A stretch of 64,000 bases of DNA from NCBI GenBank assembly GCA_964019135.1, contig OZ025255.1, forward strand, positions 5,332,001 through 5,396,000. The letters run 5' to 3'. Of this stretch, positions 15,180 through 24,896 are shown piece by piece (position 1 is the first letter of the stretch; every line of letters starts with the position of its first letter). A program made the translations under genes and the position numbers. Source of the stretch: Arenicola marina (Eukaryota; Annelida; Polychaeta; Arenicolidae). The notes beneath the pieces were generated by a model. It was not told the DNA's origin. It saw nothing but the letters and a program-made list of their open reading frames with translations, and did not search any database.

Positions 15180-15990
15180 GTGGTGTACCCCAGTGTGACA
15201 TCCAGTGACTTACAGTGTACTGTGGTGTACCCCAGTGTGACATCCAGTGACTTACAGTGTACTGTAGTGTACCCCAGAGTGACATCCAGTGACTTACAGT
15301 GTACTGTAGTGTACCCCAGAGTGACATCCAGTGACTTACAGTGTACTGTAGTGTACCCCAGTGTGACATCCAGTGACTTACAGTGTACTGTAGTGTACCC
15401 CAGTGTGACATCCAGTGACTTACAATGTACTGTAGTGTACCCCAGTGTGACATCCAGTGACTTACAGTGTACTGTAGTGTACCCCAGTGTGACATCCAGT
15501 GACTTACAGTGTACCCCAGTGTGACATCCAGTGACTTACAGTGTACTGTGGTGTACCCCAGTGTGACATCCAGTGACTTACAGTGTACTGTAGTGTACCC
15601 CAGTGTGACATCCAGTGACTTACAGTGTACTGTAGTGTACCCCAGAGTGACATCCAGTGACTTACAGTGTACTGTGGTGTACCCCAGTGTGACATCCAGT
15701 GACTTACAGTGTACTGTGGTGTACCACAGTGTGACATCCAGTGACTTACAGTGTACTGTGGTGTACCCCAGTGTGACATCCAGTGACTTACAGTGTACTG
15801 TAGTGTACCCCAGTGTGACATCCAGTGACTTACAGTGTACTGTAGTGTACCCCAGTGTGACATCCAGTGACTTACAGTGTACTGTAGTGTACCCCAGTGT
15901 GACATCCAGTGACTTACAGTGTACTGTAGTGTACCCCAGAGTGACATCCAGTGACTTACAGTGTACTGTGGTGTACCGCAGAGTGACATC
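15180..15990. repeat. 998-bp higher-order repeat, copy 2 (partial)
   Basis: This is the tandem partner of the 14182-15179 copy and carries the same variants at +998 (for example ACAATGTAC near 15423 and GTACCACAG near 15723). It diverges near 15975, where a GTACCGCAG unit followed by CATCTAGTG is private to this side. The array then ends within about 230 bp. Confidence 0.88.
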
Positions 15991-16529
15991 TAGTGACTTA
16001 CAGTGTACTGTAGTGTACCCCAGTGTGACATCCAGTGACTTACAGTGTACTGTAGTGTACCCCAGTGTGACATTCAGTGACTTACAGTGTACTGTAGTGT
16101 ACCCCAGTGACTGACAGTGTACTGTAGTGTACCCCAGTGTGACATCCAGTGACTTACAGTGTACTGTAGTGTACCCCAGTGTGACATCCAGTGACTTACA
16201 GTGTACTGTAGTGTACCCCAGGGCTGCCTTCAACTTAACAACTTGGTATTCAGTATATAATATTACATTCGAGCGTAGTATAGTGAATGCAAGCTGTGCT
16301 TATTATAGCATCAATTTTGTGAGGTAGATTATCATCAAATAATAAAGAAATCTTATTAATAAAGGGTCCACTTGCGCAATGTGAAATCTTCTTGAGTGTT
16401 GCATTATATACCTTACATTGCTACACTATCAGCAGTTAGGACAAGGTTAATTTAATCATAAATCATACAACATATTGCAAAAACGTGATGACGAAGAAGA
16501 CGAAGGAACCAAGTTAAGTGTATCTTATG

Positions 16530-16870
16530 ACACATGAAGAAACAATCCCACAGAGCAGCCACGGAATCAACAGAGGCCAGAACACTGCAAATGAAGGCAC
16601 GTCTATCGATATGTTAGCTCCAGGAAACAATCCGCTAGTCCGCTGGATGGCCTTGGGGTTCAGTGCCGTCCTGGCCATGCAGTGCTGGGCTGTCGCCCCA
16701 CGTAATGGGTTGGGTAACGGGGACCACAGACAGCCTCTACAGCCACAGAACCACGCAGTACAAACACTGCTATGTGAACTGGCAGGTGTGTCTAGTGTTG
16801 GCTAATGGCAGGGCCAGCGAGGCGCTTGTGCCTGAGGCAACACTTAAGTGGCGACACATTGCCCAACACA
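16530..16870. other. GC-richer island inside the AT-rich spacer
   Basis: This stretch is clearly richer in G and C than the sequence on either side. It has overlapping open frames on the + strand and a CAG/GTGTGT donor-like site at 16785/16786. That combination could mark an exon or a decayed coding relic. No protein family is recognisable in any frame, so nothing is called as a gene. Confidence 0.35.
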
Positions 16871-17031
16871 TAGTGGGGAGACGCCAGAGCGCAGGGCACC
16901 AAGTAATTATCAAAGCAATAAGGTTATGGATTATTTGTCACGTGATTTTTGCGAAGCAATGAGATTTATGGTTATGGAATACAATGAGTTTGGTTCCGAG
17001 GCAAGTATGAAAGCTTTCAAGTCTCAGGTAT

Positions 17032-17251
17032 CTCAATTATTCCTGGAAACATTAAAACAGCTACTTAGTTTGATATATTTTGTGAATTATGTAAGACGTT
17101 AATATGCAACAGTGGAAGGTGTTTAAATGGAAATGTATTTCACTCAATTCTTCATGGAAACATTAACACATCTATTTCGATATATTTTGTTGAATTATGT
17201 AAGACGTTAATATGCAAAAGTGAAGGGTGTTTAAACGGAAATGTATTTCAG
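17032..17251. repeat. Imperfect tandem duplication, period 111 bp, two copies
   Basis: Copy 1 (17032-17142) and copy 2 (17143-17251) both start CTCAATT. They share a TGGAAACATTAA block, a GATATATTTTGT block, an identical stretch AATTATGTAAGACGTTAATA, and an end GGAAATGTATTTCA. By eye they are roughly 85-90% identical, with one small indel in the CTACTTAGTTT/CTATTTC segment. It is a local duplication in the spacer, unrelated to the flanking satellites. Confidence 0.9.
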
Positions 17252-18124
17252 ACCTTTTTGCATGAAGACAAATATACAGTGCGCAATAAACACATGAAGC
17301 AAATTTGGAGAAAGGCGCCTTGTTACCCAACCGACTAAACTCGCAGGGAAAGCGTGGCTTTCTTCTATACTAGGTTCGGATTAGGATAATAATGCAGTTG
17401 CTACTTTTATCATGAAGATAAGGCAAGGGAAAGAATTTTTAGAGAGGTTACGTAAAAGTCACGATATGACACCAAATTCTTCAACGAACACGTGGGGAGC
17501 GTGTGCTGATTGGAAGCAGGTTCTGGACATGTATAAACAGGTGATATATAGCATAGTTTATAGCGAGGCTCAGGCGACAGGAAGAGAAGAGTGAAAAAGA
17601 CACAACTGACTGACAATCGAGATGAAAGTACTTTGCTTACCTTGCCTCCTTGTAATGAACTGAATTGATTTGGTGTAAAAGTCATAGCATATGCAGCACA
17701 GTCCATATTGCACGCGAGCGCTGTAGTATTGACTTAATAAAAACGATAATCTGAATATTAGAGGCCATTAATCAATCCGATTAGGACCTTATCATGAGAT
17801 TATGAAAGCTAACTGAAATATCGCTAATCCATAGACGACCAAATGTTATGCAATATTATATGATGTAACACGTGATATCATTATGCCAATAAAAAACTAT
17901 ATAGCTACATGTATTACGCACTCTCCTCATCGGGGCTGCCCGCCAGGTGGTGATGGGGAGGAGGTGGGACAACATTAATTTTATAAAACATTTCAATAAT
18001 ATTTCTCTTAAAACATTATCTCCGACGTCCGGATCTAGAATAAATACTAAAACGACTAAACTAAATAAACGTCTGACCTTGAGCACCACGCGAGAGAAAG
18101 ACAAATGTCTCCGCGAAGTTTTTT

Positions 18125-18166
18125 GCGAGAAGCAGGTTCTCGCGGATTCTCGCGGATTCTCGCGAG
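18125..18166. repeat. Hairpin and triplicated 10-mer at the spacer/array boundary
   Basis: GCGAGAA (18125-18131), loop GCAGG, then TTCTCGC (18137-18143) form a perfect 7-bp stem. The second arm starts three tandem copies of a 10-mer, TTCTCGCGGA, TTCTCGCGGA and TTCTCGCGAG (18137-18166). The last of these contains the palindrome CTCGCGAG. It lies about 25 bp before the first recognisable unit of the 50-bp satellite. Confidence 0.85.
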
Positions 18167-18200
18167 GCGCCTTTTATTAAGCCCGTCCGATTTAGACACC

Positions 18201-18600
18201 GCCAGAACCGGGGGTGTCATTGCGCGCGGCGCTCTAACCATGAATACACCGTCAGAACCGGGCGTGTCATTGCGCGCGGCGCTCTAACCATGAATACACC
18301 GCCAGAACCGGGGGTGTCATTGCGCGCGGCGCTCTAACCATGAATACACCGTCAGAACCGGGCGTGTCATTGCGCGCGGCGCTCTAACCATGAATACACC
18401 GCCAGAACCGGGGATGTCATTGCGCGCGACGCTCTAACCATGAATACACCGCCAGAACCGGGGATGTCATTGCGCGCGGCGCTCTAACCATGAATACACC
18501 GCCAGAACCGGGGGTGTCATTGCGCGCGGCGCTCTAACCATGAATACACCGTCAGAACCGGGCGTGTCATTGCGCGCGGCGCTCTAACCATGAATACACC
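18201..18600. repeat. Dimer-like sub-pattern at the left end of the 50-bp array
   Basis: GTCAGAACCGGGCG units, which occur only near this edge, alternate with GCCAGAACCGGGGG units at 18201, 18251, 18301 and 18351, giving a 100-bp dimer. The GTCAG form appears once more at 18551. Elsewhere in the array the GCCAG form is nearly universal, so this edge holds a local variant family. Confidence 0.8.
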
Positions 18601-18780
18601 GCCAGAACCGGGGATGTCATTGCGCGCGACGCTCTAACCATGAATACACCGCCAGAACCGGGGATGTCATTGCGCGCGGCGCTCTAACCATGAATACACC
18701 GCCAGAACCGGGGATGTCATTGCGCGCGACGCTCTAACCATGAATACACCGCCAGAACCGGGGGTGTCATTGCGCGCGGC

Positions 18781-19600
18781 GCTCTAACGATGAATACACC
18801 GCCAGAACCGGGCGTGTCATTGCGGGCGGCGCTCCAACGATGAATACACCGCCAGAACCGGGCGTGTCATTGCGCGCGGCGCTCTAACCATGAATACACC
18901 GCCAGAACCGGGCGTGTCATTGCGCGCGGCGCTCTAACGATGAATACACCGCCAGAACCGGGGGTGTCATTGCGCGCGGCGCTCTAACCATGAATACACC
19001 GCCAGAACCGGGCGTGTCATTGCGCGCGGCGCTCTAACCATGAATACACCGCCAGAACCGGGCGTGTCATTGCGCGCGACGCTCTAACCATGAATACACC
19101 GCCAGAACCGGGGGTGTCATTGCGCGCCGCGCTCTAACCATGAATACACCGCCAGAACCGGCCGTGTCATTGCGCGCTGCGCTCTAACCATGAATACACC
19201 GCCAGAACCGGCTGTGTCATTGCGCGCCGCGCTCTAACCATGAATACACCGCCAGAACCGGCCGTGTCATTGCGCGCCGCGCTCTAACCATGAATACACC
19301 GCCAGAACCGGGCGTGTCATTGCGCGCGGCGCTCTAACCATGAATACACCGCCAGAACCAGGGGTGTCATTGCGCGCGGCGCTCTAACCATGAATACACC
19401 GCCAGAACCGGGGATGTCATTGTGCGCGGCGCTCTAACCATGAATACACCGCCAGAACCGGGCGTGTCATTGCGCGCCGCGCTCTAACCATGAATACACC
19501 GCCAGAACCGGGCGTGTCATTGCGCGCCGCGCTCTAACCATGAATACACCACCAGAACCGAGGATGTCATTGTGCGCGGCGCTCTAACCATGAATACACC
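18781..19600. repeat. Higher-order duplication in the 50-bp array, copy 1 (2751-bp offset)
   Basis: The rare unit TGCGGGCGGCGCTCCAACGA at 18821 recurs at 21572. The order of neighbouring variants also matches at +2751: GCTCTAACGA units, a run of CCGTG/CTGTG units, and an ACACCACCAG or ACACCCCCAG unit near 19548 and 22299. The offset is 55 monomers plus the extra base at about 20682. Confidence 0.85.
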
Positions 19601-20580
19601 GCCAGAACCAGGGGTGTCATTGCGCGCGGCGCTCTAACCATGAATACACCGCCAGAACCGGGGGTGTCATTGCGCGCGGCGCTCTAACCATGAATACACC
19701 GCCAGAACCGGGGATGTCATTGTGCGCGGCGCTCTAACCATGAATACACCGCCAGAACCGGGGATGTCATTGTGCGCGGCGCTCTAACCATGAATACACC
19801 GCCAGAACCGGGGGTGTCATTGTGCGCGGCGCTCTAACCATGAATACACCGCCAGAACCAGGGGTGTCATTGCGCGCGGCGCTCTAACCATGAATACACC
19901 GCCAGAACCGGGGATGTCATTGTGCGCGGCGCTCTAACCATGAATACACCGCCAGAACCGGGCGTGTCATTGCGCGCCGCGCTCTAACCATGAATACACC
20001 GCCAGAACCGGGGATGTCATTGTGCGCGGCGCTCTAACCATGAATACACCGCCAGAACCGGGCGTGTCATTGCGCGCCGCGCTCTAACCATGAATACACC
20101 GCCAGAACCGGGGATGTCATTGTGCGCGGCGCACTAACCATGAATACACCGCCAGAACCGGGCGTGTCATTGCGCGCCGCGCTCTATCCATGAATACACC
20201 GCCAGAACCGGGCGTGTCATTGCGCGCCGCGCTCTAACCATGAATACACCGCCAGAACCGGGCGTGTCATTGCGCGCGGCGCTCTAACCATGAATACACC
20301 GCCAGAACCGGGCGTGTCATTGCGCGCCGCGCTCTAACCATGAATACACCGCCAGAACCGGGGATGTCATTGCGCGCGACGCTCTAACCATGAATACACC
20401 GCCAGAACCAGGGGTGTCATTGCGCGCCGCGCTCTAACCATGAATACACCGCCAGAACCGGGGGTGTCATTGCGCGCGGCGCTCTAACCATGAATACACC
20501 GCCAGAACCGGGGATGTCATTGTGCGCGGCGCTCTAACCATGAATACACCGCCAGAACCGGGCGTGTCATTGCGCGCCGC

Positions 20581-21240
20581 GCTCTAACCATTAATACACC
20601 GCCAGAACCGGGGATGTCATTGTGCGCGGCGCTCTAACCATGAATACACCGAAAGAACCGGGCGTGTCATTGCGCGCCGCGCCTCTAACCATGAATACAC
20701 CGCCAGAACCGGGGATGTCATTGTGCGCGGCGCTCTAACCATGAATACACCGCCAGAACCGAGCGTGTCATTGCGCGCCGCGCTCTATCCATGAATACAC
20801 CGCCAGAACCGGGGGTGTCATTGCGCGCGGCGCTCTAACCATGAATACACCGCCAGAACCGGGCGTGTCATTGCGCGCCGCGCTCTAACCATGAATACAC
20901 CGCCAGAACCGGGGATGTCATTGCGCGCGACGCTCTAACCATGAATACACCGCCAGAACCGGAGATGTCATTGCGCGCGACGCTTTAACCATGAATACAC
21001 CGCCAGAACCGGGCGTGTCATTGCGCGCCGCGCTCTAACCATGAATACACCGCCAGAACCGGGCGTGTCATTGCGCGCCGCGCTCTAACCATGAATACAC
21101 CGCCAGAACCGGGGGTGTCATTGCGCGCGGCGCTCTAACCATGAATACACCGCCAGAACCGGGGATGTCATTGCGCGCGACGCTCTAACCATGAATACAC
21201 CGCCAGAACCGGGCGTGTCATTGCGCGCCGCGCTCTAACC
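20581..21240. repeat. Higher-order duplication in the 50-bp array, copy 1 (1951-bp offset)
   Basis: Four rare markers lie in the same order here and 1951 bp downstream: CCATTAATAC (about 20588), ACCGAAAGAACC (about 20648), the extra C in GCGCCTCTAACC (about 20682) and GGAGATGTC followed by GCTTTAACC (20961). The offset is 39 monomers plus one base. Confidence 0.87.
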
Positions 21241-21531
21241 ATGAATACACCGCCAGAACCGGGGATGTCATTGCGCGCGACGCTCTAACCATGAATACAC
21301 CGCCAGAACCGGGCGTGTCATTGCGCGCCGCGCTCTAACCATGAATACACCGCCAGAACCGGGGATGTCATTGCGCGCGACGCTCTAACCATGAATACAC
21401 CGCCAGAACCGGAGATGTCATTGCGCGCGACGCTCTAACCATGAATACACCGCCAGAACCGGGGGTGTCATTGCGCGCGGCGCTCTAACCATGAATACAC
21501 CGCCAGAACCGGGCGTGTCATTGCGCGCGGC

Positions 21532-22351
21532 GCTCTAACGATGAATACACCGCCAGAACCGGGCGTGTCATTGCGGGCGGCGCTCCAACGATGAATACAC
21601 CGCCAGAACCGGGCGTGTCATTGCGCGCGGCGCTCTAACCATGAATACACCGCCAGAACCGGGCGTGTCATTGCGCGCGGCGCTCTAACGATGAATACAC
21701 CGCCATAACCGGGGGTGTCATTGCGCGCGGCGCTCTAACCATGAATACACCGCCAGAACCGGGCGTGTCATTGCGCGCGGCGCTCTAACCATGAATACAC
21801 CGCCAGAACCGGGCGTGTCATTGCGCGCGACGCTCTAACCATGAATACACCGCCAGAACCGGGGGTGTCATTGCGCGCCGCGCTCTAACCATGAATACAC
21901 CGCCAGAACCGGCCGTGTCATTGCGCGCCGCGCTCTAACCATGAATACACCGCCAGAACCGGCCGTGTCATTGCGCGCCGCGCTCTAACCATGAATACAC
22001 CGCCAGAACCGGCCGTGTCATTGCGCGCCGCGCTCTAACCATGAATACACCGCCAGAACCGGGCGTGTCATTGCGCGCGGCGCTCTAACCATGAATACAC
22101 CGCCAGAACCAGGGGTGTCATTGCGCGCGGCGCTCTAACCATGAATACACCGCCAGAACCGGGGATGTCATTGTGCGCGGCGCTCTAACCATGAATACAC
22201 CGCCAGAACCGGGCGTGTCATTGCGCGCCGCGCTCTAACCATGAATACACCGCCAGAACCGGGCGTGTCATTGCGCGCCGCGCTCTAACCATGAATACAC
22301 CCCCAGAACCGGGGATGTCATTGTGCGCGGCGCTCTAACCATGAATACACC
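21532..22351. repeat. Higher-order duplication in the 50-bp array, copy 2 (2751-bp offset)
   Basis: This is the partner of 18781-19600, with the same rare GCGGGCGGCGCTCCAACG unit at about 21573. It differs by scattered substitutions, for example GGCCGTG for GGCTGTG and CCATAACC for CCAGAACC near 21703, so the copies are not identical. Confidence 0.83.
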
Positions 22352-22531
22352 GCCAGAACCAGGGGTGTCATTGCGCGCCGCGCTCTAACCATGAATACAC
22401 CGCCAGAACCGGGGGTGTCATTGCGCGCGGCGCTCTAACCATGAATACACCGCCAGAACCGGGGATGTCATTGTGCGCGGCGCTCTAACCATGAATACAC
22501 CGCCAGAACCGGGCGTGTCATTGCGCGCCGC

Positions 22532-23191
22532 GCTCTAACCATTAATACACCGCCAGAACCGGGGATGTCATTGTGCGCGGCGCTCTAACCATGAATACAC
22601 CGAAAGAACCGGGCGTGTCATTGCGCGCCGCGCCTCTAACCATGAATACACCGCCAGAACCGGGGATGTCATTGTGCGCGGCGCTCTAACCATGAATACA
22701 CCGCCAGAACCGAGCGTGTCATTGCGCGCCGCGCTCTATCCATGAATACACCGCCAGAACCGGGGGTGTCATTGCGCGCGGCGCTCTAACCATGAATACA
22801 CCGCCAGAACCGGGCGTGTCATTGCGCGCCGCGCTCTAACCATGAATACACCGCCAGAACCGGGGATGTCATTGCGCGCGACGCTCTAACCATGAATACA
22901 CCGCCAGAACCGGAGATGTCATTGCGCGCGACGCTTTAACCATGAATACACCGCCAGAACCGGGCGTGTCATTGCGCGCCGCGCTCTAACCATGAATACA
23001 CCGCCAGAACCGGGCGTGTCATTGCGCGCCGCGCTCTAACCATGAATACACCGCCAGAACCGGGGGTGTCATTGCGCGCGGCGCTCTAACCATGAATACA
23101 CCGCCAGAACCGGGGATGTCATTGCGCGCGACGCTCTAACCATGAATACACCGCCAGAACCGGGCGTGTCATTGCGCGCCGCGCTCTAACC
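22532..23191. repeat. Higher-order duplication in the 50-bp array, copy 2 (1951-bp offset)
   Basis: This is the partner of 20581-21240, with CCATTAATAC, ACCGAAAGAACC, GCGCCTCTAACC (about 22632) and GGAGATGTC (22912) in the same order. The shared single-base insertion makes common descent much more likely than chance recurrence. Confidence 0.87.
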
Positions 23192-23560
23192 ATGAATACA
23201 CCGCCAGAACCGGGGATGTCATTGCGCGCGACGCTCTAACCATGAATACACCGCCAGAACCGGAGATGTCATTGCGCGCGACGCTTTAACCATGAATACA
23301 CCGCCAGAACCGGGCGTGTCATTGCGCGCCGCGCTCTAACCATGAATACACCGCCAGAACCGGGCGTGTCATTGCGCGCCGCGCTCTAACCATGAATACA
23401 CCGCCAGAACCGGGGGTGTCATTGCGCGCGGCGCTCTAACCATGAATACACCGCCAGAACCGGGGATGTCATTGCGCGCGACGCTCTAACCATGAATACA
23501 CCGCCAGAACCGGGCGTGTCATTGCGCGCGGCGCTCTAACCATGAATACACCGCCAGAAC
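22861..23560. repeat. 350-bp (seven-monomer) higher-order repeat, two tandem copies
   Basis: Seven consecutive variants repeat in the same order at +350 bp: GGATG/GAC, GAGATG/GAC with GCTTTAACC, GCGTG/CGC, GCGTG/CGC, GGGTG/GGC, GGATG/GAC, GCGTG. The GAGATG markers lie at 22912 and 23262. Only the final unit differs (CGC in copy 1, GGC in copy 2). Confidence 0.88.
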
Positions 23561-24896
23561 CGGGCGTGTCATTGCGCGCGACGCTCTAACCATGAATACA
23601 CCGCCAGAACCGGGCGTGTCATTGCGCGCGACGCTCTAACCATGAATACACCGCCAGAACCGGGCGTGTCATTGAGCGCGGCGCTCTAACGATGAATACA
23701 CCGCCAGAACCGGGCGTGTCATTGCGCGCGGCGCTCTAACCATGAATACACCGCCAGAACCGGGGCCGTCATTGCGCGCGACGCTCTAACGATGAATACA
23801 CCGCCAGAACCGGGGGTGTCATTGCGCGCGACGCTCTAACCATGAATACACCGCCAGAACCGGGCGTGTCATTGCGCGCGACGCTCTAACCATGAATACA
23901 CCGCCAGAACCAGGGGTGTCATTGCGCGCGACGCTCTAACCATGAATACACCGCCAGAACCGGGGATGTCATTGTGCGCGGCGCTCTAACCATGAATACA
24001 CCGCCAGAACCGGGGATGTCATTGCGCGCGGCGCTCTACATGAATACACCGCCAGAACCGGGGATGTCATTGTGCGCGGCGCTCTAACCATGAATACACC
24101 GCCAGAACCGGGGGTGTCATTGCGCGCCGCGCTCTAACTATGAATACACCGCCAGAACCGGGGATGTCATTGCGCGCGGCGCTCTACATGAATACACCGC
24201 CAGAACCGGGGGTGTCATTGTGCGCGGCGCTCTAACCATGAATACACCGCCAGAACCGGGGGTGTCATTGCGCGCGGCGCTCTAACCATGAATACACCGC
24301 CAGAACCGGGGATGTCATTGCGCGCGACGCTCTAACCATGAATACACCGCCAGAACCGGGCGTGTCATTGCGCGCGGCGCTCTAACCATGAATACACCGC
24401 CAGAACCGGGGGTGTCATTGCGCGCCGCGCTCTAACCATGAATACACCGCCAGAACCGGGGATGTCATTGCGCGCCGCGCTCTAACCATGAATACACCGC
24501 CAAAACCGGGGGTGTCATTGCGCGCGGCGCTCTAACCATGAATACACCGCCAGAACCGGGGATGTCATTGCGCGCGACGCTCTAACCATGAATACACCGC
24601 CAGAACCGGGCGTGTCATTGCGCGCGGCGCTCTAACCATGAATACACCGCCAGAACCGGGGGTGTAATTGCGCGCGGCGCTCTAACCATGAATACACCGC
24701 CAGAACCGGGGATGTCATTGCGCGCGACGCTCTAACCATGAATACACCGCCAGAACCGGGCGTGTCATTGCGCGCGGCGCTCTAACCATGAATACACCGC
24801 CAGAACCGGGGGTGTCATTGCGCGCCGCGCTCTAACCATGAATACACCGCCAGAACCGGGGGTGTCATTGCGCGCGGCGCTCTAACCATGAATACA

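Larger units (their letters stand above)
1..16221. repeat. 42-bp tandem satellite array, about 394 monomers
   Basis: The sequence repeats every 42 bp from the first base to the CCCCAG at 16216-16221, where it changes abruptly to AT-rich DNA. Each monomer divides into four blocks: CAGTGTGACATC (12), CAGTGACTTA (10), CAGTGTACTG (10) and TAGTGTACCC (10). GC is about 48%. By hand count there are 16 monomers lacking 10 bp, 13 lacking 12 bp and 9 lacking one C; adding these back gives 16546 bp, which is 393 units plus 40 bp. Common point variants are CTTATAG for CTTACAG, GTGGTG for GTAGTG and CAGAGTG for CAGTGTG. Because 42 is a multiple of 3 and most units lack stops, peptide-like 14-residue repeats appear in several frames on both strands; I read these as artefacts. 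The left end of the array lies outside the window. No function is evident; heterochromatic or subtelomeric satellite is an inference. Confidence 0.98.
16222..18190. other. AT-rich single-copy spacer between the 42-bp and 50-bp satellites
   Basis: About 2 kb with no tandem periodicity, mostly AT-rich, with several AATAAA hexamers on the + strand (16341, 16358, 17285, 17736, 17888). Short open frames of 60-99 codons occur (for example 16518-16805, 16663-16962, 16848-17102 and 17412-17594 on +; 17410-17706 and 17856-18104 on -). None shows a domain, motif or composition I recognise. A CAG/GTGTGT splice-donor-like site lies at 16785/16786, but I cannot pair it convincingly with an acceptor. I see no terminal inverted repeats, target-site duplications or poly-A tail that would mark a transposon. 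It could be non-coding DNA, an intron, or a gene or transposon relic too degraded to recognise by eye. Confidence 0.8.
18191..24896. repeat. 50-bp tandem satellite array, 134 monomers
   Basis: A degenerate lead-in ending ACACC (18191-18200) is followed by 133 full units and 48 bp of a last one. The array ends at TGAATACA (24896), just before TTTGCAGAGG. The unit starts GCCAGAACCGG, has a variable pentamer (GGGTG, GCGTG, GGATG or CCGTG), then TCATTGCGCGC, a variable GGC, CGC or GAC, and ends GCTCTAACCATGAATACACC. GC is about 62%. Only four length variants were seen: an extra C in GCGCCTCTAACC near 20682 and 22632, and GCTCTACATG lacking two bases near 24026 and 24186. These exactly explain the array length. 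Each unit carries stop codons and 50 is not a multiple of 3, so no long reading frame exists in the array. Confidence 0.98.

Noticed and set aside
1..16327. Open frames of 60-661 codons with 14-residue repeats in array 1, on both strands
   Set aside because: 42 is a multiple of 3 and the consensus unit lacks stops in several frames, so repeated peptides arise by arithmetic. The frames overlap on opposite strands and are cut by the common CTTATAG variant and by the 10-bp and 1-bp deletions.
17310..17390. tRNA or tRNA-derived SINE suggested by GGTTCGGATTAGG
   Set aside because: It only loosely resembles a B box. No A box at the right distance, no cloverleaf arms and no SINE tail could be found on either strand.
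16222..18190. DNA transposon with GGGCTGCC at both ends (16221 and 17933)
   Set aside because: The two 8-bp matches are in direct, not inverted, orientation. No target-site duplication is seen, and the second lies about 260 bp inside the spacer.
16518..18287. Short open frames in and next to the AT-rich spacer (60-99 codons) as genes
   Set aside because: They overlap each other on both strands, match no family I know, lack convincing start context or partner exons, and are of a length expected by chance.
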